Shown here: positions 57,707 to 64,000 of the stretch, piece by piece
Numbering within the stretch: position 1 is the first letter of the stretch
Layout: every line of letters starts with the position of its first letter
Source: Pseudonocardia sp. T1-2H
Lineage (GTDB): Bacteria > Actinomycetota > Actinomycetes > Mycobacteriales > Pseudonocardiaceae
Direction: 5' to 3'
DNA: 64,000 nt
Assembly (NCBI RefSeq): GCF_038039215.1
Contig: NZ_JBBPCL010000001.1
Location: 310,001 to 374,000 of the forward strand
The notes under the pieces: model-generated
Told to the model about the DNA's origin: nothing
The model's database searches: none
Seen by the model: the letters and a program-made list of their open reading frames with translations, nothing else
Translations under genes and position numbers: made by a program

Positions 57707-59257
57707 TCAGCCGGCCTCGCCCTCCTGCCGGGTGCGGGCGTCGTCCTGGTTCCGGACGCGGGCCTGTTCCCGGCCGTCGTCCCGGGTCTGGCCGCCGCCG
57801 TTCCGGGTGCCGCTGGGCCGGCCGCCGGCGGTGCTGGACCGGCCGTCGTCGCTGGAGCGGCCGTCGTCGCTGGACCGGTCGGCGGTGCTCGATCCGGCGC
57901 CGCCGCCGGTGGCGCCGCCGTCGAGGGAGTACTGGCGGACCCAGTCGACGTGTTCGAGGGCGCCGCCGCCCGCGGAGCCGTCGCCGGGGAAGTAGTCGAG
58001 CTGGATGCAGAGGTGCATCGGGCCGGGTGGGAGGATCGCGGTGTCCGTGGTCTCCCACCACTGCTCACCGTCGACGTACGCGGTGACCCGCTCGGGAGTC
58101 CACTCCACCGCCCAGTTGTGCCATTCGGTCGCGTCGATGTCCAGGCTGCCGTGGACCTGGGAGTTGTCCTCGCCGTAGTGCAGGAAGATGTCGGTCGACC
58201 GACGGTCGGGGTCGCCGATCTCCATGAAGTCGATCTCCCCGCCGACCGGGAAGTTCTCCGCGTCCGGCCACAACAGCAGCAACGAGTGGTAGGCGTCCGC
58301 GCTGGCAGGGGACTTCACGCGGGCCTCCCAGCGCCCGTACTTCTGCCCGGGGTTCCACGCCATGCCGGCGGTGTTGCCGTCCTCATCCCCGGTGATCGTC
58401 ATGATCCCGTCCTGGATCGACACCGCGTCCGGGGTGCGCCGTCCCTTGCCGGCGTGGCCGGGGCCGTCGTAGATCGACCACTGGTCCATGCCGCCGTCGA
58501 AGTCGTCCTCGCGGTCGGGGGTGCCCCAGCCGAACCGCTCGGCGGCGGTGGTGCCGGTGATGTCCTGCGCGGTGGAGCCCGTGTCTCCGGTGTCGCTCAG
58601 GGTGCCGTTGCGCTCGGTGCCGCTCGTGCCGCCGGTCCCCGGGTCGGCGTCGCTCCCGGAACCGCGCGCGGAGGAGCCGTCTGCGTCCGCGGACGTTGCG
58701 CCGGTACCCCCGGAGCCGGAACGGTCGTTGCCCGGGCGATCGGCGCCGGAGCTGCCGGAGCTGGAACGATCGGAGTTCGCGCTACCGGAGTCCGGGTCGT
58801 CCGAGCCCGACACGGTGGAGCCGGAGCTGTCCTCCTCGAGGCTGTCGGATCGAGGGCCGCCCGGGCTCGAACCGTCCGAGCTCGGACCGCCGGCCCGGGA
58901 GCGGGACGACTCCCCGGAACGTTCGGGTGCGGGCACGACCAGAACGTCCCCGTCCCGGTAGGTGACGCGCGAGCCCGAGCCCGTTCCTCGGCCGGCTCCG
59001 GAGCCCTGATCGGAGCCCTCGGTGTCCGCCGACCTCCGGCCGTCGCGCCCGGACCCGGAGCTGTGTCCGCCCCTGCCTGGATGCCCGCTCGGCGTGTGCT
59101 CGTAGCTGCTGGCGCGGCTCGCGGCCGTGCCGACGGTCGCCGGGGCCACCTCGGGCCCGTCCCTCGCCACGACCCCGACGACCGCGGCGGTCACCAGCAT
59201 CCCGGCCGCAACCCCGACCACCAGGTAGCGGCGGAGCAGCGTCTCGACGTCGATCAT
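57707..59257 (-). CDS. GH16 glycoside hydrolase with long Ser/Gly/Asp-rich linker
   Basis: 516 residues. The start MIDVETLLRRYLVVGVAAGMLVTAAVVGVVARDG is a membrane anchor. Residues about 45-235 are a low-complexity stalk of Ser, Gly, Asp, Thr and Arg. The GH16 domain follows: DDFDGGMDQWSIYDGPGHAGKGRRTPDAVSIQDGIMTITGDEDGNTAGMAWNPGQKYGRWEARVKSPASADAYHSLLLLWPDAENFPVGGEIDFMEIGD, with the catalytic GEIDFME, and WHNWAVEWTPERVTAYVDGEQWW. The final 70 residues are another low-complexity basic tail with repeated SSDDGR. It may span from membrane to cell wall. Its start is 14 bases after the secreted-hydrolase stop, so it belongs to the same operon. Confidence 0.87.
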   Translation of the reverse strand: MIDVETLLRRYLVVGVAAGMLVTAAVVGVVARDGPEVAPATVGTAASRASSYEHTPSGHPGRGGHSSGSGRDGRRSADTEGSDQGSGAGRGTGSGSRVTYRDGDVLVVPAPERSGESSRSRAGGPSSDGSSPGGPRSDSLEEDSSGSTVSGSDDPDSGSANSDRSSSGSSGADRPGNDRSGSGGTGATSADADGSSARGSGSDADPGTGGTSGTERNGTLSDTGDTGSTAQDITGTTAAERFGWGTPDREDDFDGGMDQWSIYDGPGHAGKGRRTPDAVSIQDGIMTITGDEDGNTAGMAWNPGQKYGRWEARVKSPASADAYHSLLLLWPDAENFPVGGEIDFMEIGDPDRRSTDIFLHYGEDNSQVHGSLDIDATEWHNWAVEWTPERVTAYVDGEQWWETTDTAILPPGPMHLCIQLDYFPGDGSAGGGALEHVDWVRQYSLDGGATGGGAGSSTADRSSDDGRSSDDGRSSTAGGRPSGTRNGGGQTRDDGREQARVRNQDDARTRQEGEAG

Positions 59258-59270
59258 CAGGTTCTCCGGT

Positions 59271-60296
59271 TCAGGGCGCGAAGCTCACGTGGACGTGGTC
59301 GAAGTGCCCGCCGGTGGCGTCGTGGACGTCGTAGACGCTGCTGCGGTACGCCCGCCCCCACCCACCGGAGTCGGTGACCGACGGGTCCCAGTAGCGGCCC
59401 TGCCAGATCAGGTACGAGACGTGCAGCGGGCCCGCGTTCGCCCGCAGCCATTCCGCGAGCCGCCAACCGTTCGCCAGCTCCCGGCCCTGCGGGAACGTGC
59501 CGCCGGTGGTCGGGAACAGGTCGCAGGCCCGGCCGCGCGGATGATCGCTCGACGGGTTCCAGGCGTGCGCGTCCCAGCAGCTCGCCGTGTGCACGACCGG
59601 ACCGTCCTGCAGGGAGGCGAACGCCCTGGTGACGGCGTCGAGCCCGTGCCGCGCGACACCGGTGAGGCAGCCACGCCCGCTCGTCGGATCCGTGCCCGTG
59701 CAGCCGGCCGGGCCGCCGCCCCACGCTCGGGCGGGCGCCGGTGGCGCCGTCGAGGACGCGATCCGCGGAGAGACGACCTGCGGGACCACCGAGGGGGGCC
59801 GGTCCGCCGCCGCATCCCTCGCGAGCTCGGCCGAGTGCCCGAGGTAGGTCCTCGCGCCGGAGAGATGGTCCGGGACCGCCTCCGGTTCGGCCTCCCGCCC
59901 GGTGAGCGGAAGGTCCGGTGTCGACGGCAGGCCACCCGTCGCCGCGCGCAGTGGCGAGCAGACCCACGGCGTGACGCCCCGGAGATCCGCAGCGACGGAC
60001 GAGGCGAGCGTCGAGGGCCAGCGAGAACCGCCGGCGTCGACCCAGGTCTGCTCGACGGCGGCGAGCAGACCGGACCCGGGCGTCTCGCCACTGACCCGGG
60101 CGACCCGCGCGATCGGCAGGTCCTCCGGGCACAGGGAGGCCATGAGCCCGAGCAGCGGGACGGATGTGGCGGTGGGCGCCTCCGCGTGCGCCGGGGCGGC
60201 GTTCGCGAGCATCGTCACCGGCAGCAGGCACCCCGCGAGGACGGAGGCGAGCGCCGCCCGGGCCGGAGTCCGGACGGGTCGGAAGGACGTGTGCAC
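59271..60296 (-). CDS. Secreted ARB_07466-like putative peptidase/amidase
   Basis: 341 residues. A signal peptide (ARAALASVLAGCLLPVTMLANAAPAHAEA) is followed by a helical N-terminal region with a Cys pair. The C-terminal 130 residues form the ARB_07466-like domain: HTASCWDAHAWNPSSDHPRGRACDLFPTTGG with the zinc-like SDHPRGRACD, and GGHFDHVHVSF near the end, which resembles the metal site of M15/VanY-type peptidases. It is predicted to act in the envelope. GTG 60296 is used. It lies 27 bases downstream of the CpaE-like gene and 14 before the GH16 gene, in one operon. Confidence 0.75.
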   Translation of the reverse strand: MHTSFRPVRTPARAALASVLAGCLLPVTMLANAAPAHAEAPTATSVPLLGLMASLCPEDLPIARVARVSGETPGSGLLAAVEQTWVDAGGSRWPSTLASSVAADLRGVTPWVCSPLRAATGGLPSTPDLPLTGREAEPEAVPDHLSGARTYLGHSAELARDAAADRPPSVVPQVVSPRIASSTAPPAPARAWGGGPAGCTGTDPTSGRGCLTGVARHGLDAVTRAFASLQDGPVVHTASCWDAHAWNPSSDHPRGRACDLFPTTGGTFPQGRELANGWRLAEWLRANAGPLHVSYLIWQGRYWDPSVTDSGGWGRAYRSSVYDVHDATGGHFDHVHVSFAP

Positions 60297-60322
60297 GGGT
60301 CACCTCGACCGCCGCCCGGGCG

Positions 60323-60988
60323 TCATCGCCGGGCTCCGTTCAGGGCGGCCGGCGCCGGCGGCCGCGACCCGGTGGCCGGTGTGGCCAGGATCCGGATGCC
60401 GCGGACGGGCCGCAGCCCCGGGACGACCGCCTCAGGCTCGTCGGGCGGCACTGTGGCGTGAGGCCCTGCGGCCGGCAGCGCGGTGAGCGGCCTCGAGGCC
60501 GGCCGCACTGGTGGGGGAGCGAGGAGCGTGCGTGGCGCCGGACCGCTCAGCCGGCCGGAGTCGGCGATCGCGCGGGCGAGCCTCCCGAGTGCCGTGGCGT
60601 ACGCGCGGACCGGCCGCGGCAGCGTCTCCCGCTGGGTCCCGAGCAGGCCCGTCACCTCGGCGTACGGGTCGTCGAGCTCGAGCCAGCGGGCGACCATCGG
60701 TAGCTCGACGACCGCGCTCCAGCCGGGTCCGGTCTCGGCGAGCAGGGCGGCGATGCGTCCCCGCCGGGCCGGTCCGCAGGTCACGGCCAGCACCGGCGGC
60801 GGCCCGTCACCGAGTGTCACGGACATCCGGCCGGCGCGGTTCAGGGACTCCGCGCTGCCCCGGCAGACCACGACGTCCGCGCTCCCGATCTCGATCCCGC
60901 CGTCCCGCGCGTGCAGGGCCAGCGCGACGGTCGACGCGCCGACACCGCCGGACACCCCGGCGACCACCGGGATCCTGAAGCCGCTCAT
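60323..60988 (-). CDS. CpaE/MinD-like P-loop protein with degenerate Walker A
   Basis: 221 residues. The start FRIPVVAGVSGGVGASTVALALHARDG has the fold of the ParA/MinD Walker A, but the signature lysines are replaced (SGGVGAST in place of KGGVGKT), as in CpaE/TadZ-type proteins that do not act as classical ATPases. Two more strands, ADVVVCRGS and PVLAVTCGPARRG, follow; the C-terminal third is Pro-rich. CpaE-like proteins position pilus or secretion complexes. Its ATG overlaps the upstream stop (ATGA), so it is translationally coupled to the TcpC-like gene. Confidence 0.65.
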   Translation of the reverse strand: MSGFRIPVVAGVSGGVGASTVALALHARDGGIEIGSADVVVCRGSAESLNRAGRMSVTLGDGPPPVLAVTCGPARRGRIAALLAETGPGWSAVVELPMVARWLELDDPYAEVTGLLGTQRETLPRPVRAYATALGRLARAIADSGRLSGPAPRTLLAPPPVRPASRPLTALPAAGPHATVPPDEPEAVVPGLRPVRGIRILATPATGSRPPAPAALNGARR

Positions 60989-61740
60989 GACAGCCCTCCC
61001 GGCCCCTCGTCGAGCTCCTCCTCGCCGGCGTCGACGACGAGCCGCTCGCCGTCGACCGCGATCGCGATGCTGATCCGCACCCAGTGGCTCGGCAGGCTCC
61101 GCCAGCCCCGCGCCGTGGGGGCGGGCGCCGCCGCGGGCACGCCGGCGACGCCCACCTCCACGTCCACCGGGACCCCGCCGCGCTCACCGACGGAGCGGTA
61201 GGGCGTGACCCGGACCCGGACGTCCACCAGCAGCCGGCCCTCGCCGTCCGGCCGGACCAGCCCGGGGAGCGCGAAGTCCGCGCGCTGCCGGCCCGCGCCG
61301 TCCCAGCCCAGGTTCACCGGGCCGGACCGGCGCAGGTAGTCCGCGAGGACCAGCGCCCGGCGGCCCGGGTCCTCCTCGTCCCAGGACAGGTAGTCCGACG
61401 CGAACGCCGCGGCCAGCGCGGCCGCCTCGGCGGGATGCGGCACGGGCTCGGGCGCCGGGGTCTCCGCCCGCCGCTCGACGAGCGGGGCCCACGGGGCCGA
61501 ACCCGGTCCCGTCGGGCCGTACGGGGCGGCGGGCACCGGCGCGAAGCCGAACGGGTCCGTCAACGGGTCCTCCCTCGGGTCCGGGCCCAGCAGGTCCTCG
61601 GCGCGCCGCGCCGGGCGCGCGTAGCGGGTGGCGGTCCCCGACCCGCGGGCCCACCCGTCGTCGCCGGGAGGCACGCGCGGGTCGGGACCGCCGGGGCCGG
61701 GATGGGGGCGGCCGAACAGGCGGAAGGGCACGGCGATCAC
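60985..61740 (-). CDS. TcpC-like conserved protein of a conjugation/secretion type
   Basis: 251 residues from GTG 61740 with GAAGGG upstream. The first 100 residues are Pro/Gly-rich and disordered. The C-terminal part reads AAAFASDYLSWDEEDPGRRALVLADYLRRSGPVNLGWDGAGRQRADFALPG...GEGRLLVDVRVRVTPY...WVRISIAIAVDGERLVVDAGEEELD, resembling the NTF2-like C-terminal domains of TcpC-type conjugation proteins. The N-terminal membrane segment of TcpC is absent. The reading frame stays open upstream through the GCS2 gene. First gene of the five-gene run and coupled to the CpaE-like gene by ATGA. Confidence 0.5.
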   Translation of the reverse strand: MIAVPFRLFGRPHPGPGGPDPRVPPGDDGWARGSGTATRYARPARRAEDLLGPDPREDPLTDPFGFAPVPAAPYGPTGPGSAPWAPLVERRAETPAPEPVPHPAEAAALAAAFASDYLSWDEEDPGRRALVLADYLRRSGPVNLGWDGAGRQRADFALPGLVRPDGEGRLLVDVRVRVTPYRSVGERGGVPVDVEVGVAGVPAAAPAPTARGWRSLPSHWVRISIAIAVDGERLVVDAGEEELDEGPGGLS

Positions 61741-62005
61741 CGGCCCTTCTTCGGGCCGGGAGCTGCGGGTCGATCGGGCATGGCTCCCCCGTCTGCGGGC
61801 GCGCCGGCTCACCCGTGCGGCTCGGGGCCGGACGGGCGGAGCAGGCGCGAGAACCCGGCTCGGGGCCGGGGATCGGTGTGGGCGGGCGCGTAGGGACGTG
61901 GCCGCCGTGTGGGACGGGAGGAACCCTAGGAACCGCGAGGCCGGTCCCGCGGGGAAACGGGAAGACCGTTCACCATCGCGAACGAGGTGGGGCCGAGCCC
62001 GCCGG

Positions 62006-63512
62006 TCAGGCGGGGCTTCCCAGGTGTGCACCGGCTCGTTCGCCTCGGACATCGCCACGTACCGCTCGAGCATCCCCAGCAGCGCCTTCTCCCGGCTCGC
62101 GCCCCGGTTCTCCAGGGCGGCGACCGTGTCCAGCTGCCAGGCGGCCGACGTGCGATGGAGGACGCAGCGCCGCTCGATGACGTTGAGGTAGCGGTCGCGG
62201 ACCGCCGCGCCGACCCCCCAGCGCGTCAGACCCTCGTGGGCCAGGGGGAGCAGCTTGCGCAGGGTCAGCTCGTCCGGCCGGATCCATCCGGTGCCGGGCC
62301 AGTAGAGCGGGGCCTCCATGCCGTGCTTGGCGGCCGTCGTGAAGTTCTCCTCGGCCGCCTGGAAGGACATCGACTGCCAGAGCGGCTCGTCCGCTTCCAC
62401 CAGCACGCGGAGCAGGCCGTAGAAGAACAGCGCGTTCGCGACCATGTCGACGGCGGTGGGCCCGGACGGCAGCACGCGGTTCTCCAGCCGGATGTGCGGC
62501 TGCCCGTCCGCGACGTCGTAGACCGGGCGGTTCCAGCGCCAGATCGTCCCGTTGTGCAGCTTGAGCTCCTCGAGCTCCGGGACGTCGCCGGCGCGCAGCA
62601 CCGCCATCGGGTCCGTGTCCCCGGCCATCGGCATGATCCCGGGGAAGTACCGGGCGTTCTCGGTGAACAGGTCCAGCACGGAACCGATCCAGCGCTCGCC
62701 GAACCACACCCGGGGCCGGACGCCCTGGTTCCGCAGCTCGACCGACCGCACGTCGCAGGCCTGCTTGAACAGGGGGATCCGGGTCTCGGCCCAGAGCCGG
62801 CGGCCGAGCAGGAACGGCGAGTTCGCGGCGAGCCCGAGCTGGACGCCCGCGAGGCACTGCGCAGCGTTCCAGTAGGCCGGGAACTCCGCGGGCGAGAGCT
62901 GCAGGTGCAGCTGCATCGACGTGCACGCCGCCTCGGCGACGATGGACTCGTAGTCCGCCGAGAAGCGCTCCGGCGGGATGGCGTGCAGGTTCGCCGGATC
63001 GTCGCCCGCGATCTCGATGTGGATCGGCTCGCCGCGCGCGCTCAGGACCTGCTCGTTCAGCACTCTGTAACGTCGGTCACTCGACAGCGACTCGGGCACC
63101 ATGTGCCGTGTCTGCAGCGTGGGGAGGATGCCGATCATCACCACCTGCGAACCGCAGTCGCTGGCCTTCGCCCGGGCCACCGCCAGGTTGTCCAGGAGCT
63201 CGTGTTCGAGATGCCGCCACTGATCACCCGGCAGTGGGCGCGGGGGAGGTTGAGCTCGAGGTTCCAGCGGCCGAGCTCGGTCTGGAACTCCGAGGCCCCG
63301 ATGGCGTTCAGGACGTCCTGGCCGGTCATCGCGGGGGAGAGGTCGTCGTCGACCAGGTTCAGCTCGACCTCGATCCCGGTCATGGGATCGTCCTCGGCGA
63401 ACGGGTGCTCCCGCAGCATCGTGGCCAACGCTTCCAGGCACCGTTGCACCTTGGCCCGATATCGCTGGCGTTCCCGTCGACTGAACCGGGTCCGGTCGAC
63501 GTCCTGGCCCAT
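62006..63512 (-). CDS. GCS2-type glutamate-cysteine ligase / carboxylate-amine ligase (two frame breaks)
   Basis: A 502-residue GCS2-family ligase once two bases are restored. The start MGQDVDRTRFSRRERQRYRAKVQRCLEALATML is in one frame; PMTGIEVELNLVDDDLSPAM and the substrate region up to ELNLP follow. The next part, RPLPGDQWRHLEHELLDNLAVARAKA, is in another frame, and a C added to the CCCCC run at 63242-63246 joins them. The remaining conserved sequence ends YVAMSEANEPVHTW; a G added at 62019-62021 gives GSPA and a stop at 62006, whereas the literal frame runs on to 60985. The repaired 1509 bases divide by three. These enzymes make gamma-glutamyl amides; the exact product is unknown. It is divergent from the RNA methyltransferase gene. 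Confidence 0.8.
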
Positions 63513-63689
63513 GCGTGAGCTGCCTCCTTGCTTCCGGGTGTCCGGCCTCCGACACCGGCCTGACCGGCCCCGGTCGGGCGGTTACCCACCGTGTCACATC
63601 GCCGAGCGGTCCGGTACCGGCTGAAAGGGCTACCCCGCGCGACGAGCGGCGGCCGACCTGGGCCGATCGGCACCTGGGATCATCAACTC

Positions 63690-64000
63690 GTGGCCACCAT
63701 CACCGCGATCCGGGACCCAGCGGACCCCCGGCTGGACGACTACCGGGACCTCACCGTCGCCGACCGGCGACCGGACCGGCCCGGCGGCCGCGGGATCGTC
63801 ATCGCCGAGGGGGTCGTCGTGGTGCGCCGGCTGATCGACTCGCCCTATCCGGTGCGCTCCCTGCTCGGCGTCCCGCGGCGGCTCGCCGAGCTCGAGGAGG
63901 ACCTCGCCGCGCTCGACGTCCCGGCCTACGAGGCGGACGCGGACACCATGGCGACGACGGTCGGCTTCCACCTCAACCGCGGCGTGCTCGCCGTGGCGGA
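63690..64000 (+). CDS. TrmH/SpoU-family RNA methyltransferase, 5' part
   Basis: From GTG 63690 the frame is open to the window edge (103 residues). VATITAIRDPADPRLDDYRDLTVADRR and GIVIAEGVVVVRRLIDSPYPVRSLLGVPRRLAELEEDL match the N-terminal RNA-2'-O-ribose methyltransferase substrate-binding domain (L30e-like) of SpoU enzymes, and FHLNRGVLAVA is the linker before the SPOUT domain, which lies outside the window. It would methylate a ribose in rRNA or tRNA. It diverges from the GCS2 gene with 177 bases between starts. Confidence 0.8.
   Translation, partial: MATITAIRDPADPRLDDYRDLTVADRRPDRPGGRGIVIAEGVVVVRRLIDSPYPVRSLLGVPRRLAELEEDLAALDVPAYEADADTMATTVGFHLNRGVLAVA

Noticed and set aside
60985..63597. 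870-residue fusion of the GCS2 ligase with the TcpC-like protein
   Set aside because: The join is a product of two missing bases; repaired frames give separate genes with proper ends.

Overview
The window is very GC-rich, tightly packed DNA from an actinobacterium. GTG starts are common, third codon positions are strongly GC-biased, and several loci are typical of mycolata and Pseudonocardiales: an HbhA-like locus, a mycofactocin-type regulator with a matching dehydrogenase, lon under an HspR-type (HAIR) operator, CsoR/CopZ, and many acyl-CoA enzymes. I infer a Pseudonocardia-like organism. The genus is an inference from gene content, not a search result. The layout is ordinary chromosome: no CRISPR array, insertion sequence, integrase, rRNA or replication origin was seen.

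Layout. 0-10.5 kb: the end of an acetoacetate-decarboxylase-like gene, a giant multi-domain signalling protein (hybrid histidine kinase plus SpoIIE phosphatase, RsbW-like kinase and STAS domain in one chain), a cysteine dioxygenase/rhodanese pair, and an acyl-CoA synthetase with an acyl-CoA dehydrogenase. 10.5-26.3 kb: the HrpA helicase, a repeat field, a serine hydrolase, a DUF72 protein, an MFS carrier, a second acyl-CoA synthetase with ferredoxin, a broken TMEM175-like channel, PrpE, a secreted SGNH esterase, and CopZ-CsoR with its operator. 26.5-36.3 kb: a tRNA-Glu/Asp/Phe cluster, a metallo-hydrolase, a small secreted rodlin-like protein, an ECF sigma factor, the mycofactocin-type SDR with its TetR regulator, a Pro/Ala repeat secreted protein, a delta-9 desaturase, a cold-shock protein and an epimerase. 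36.5-54 kb: DUF445, a DrrAB-type ABC exporter, the XRE-HbhA-DUF2516-YbaK block, Lon, a flavin oxidase, PurU, MurB, an L,D-transpeptidase and a purine permease. 54-64 kb: an MFS exporter, an EamA carrier between two copies of a 55-bp element, and a five-gene minus-strand operon (TcpC-like protein, CpaE-like ATPase, secreted hydrolase, two GH16 enzymes). A GCS2-type ligase and the start of an rRNA methyltransferase follow.

An important caveat is that at least seven genes are interrupted by single-base shifts. In each one, restoring one missing base per shift gives a full-length protein and an exact multiple of three. Several shifts sit in G or C runs, two of them in perfect palindromes with GGGGCCCC or CCCCGGGG cores. 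This looks more like deletion-biased sequence error than real decay, so the affected genes are described as probably intact.
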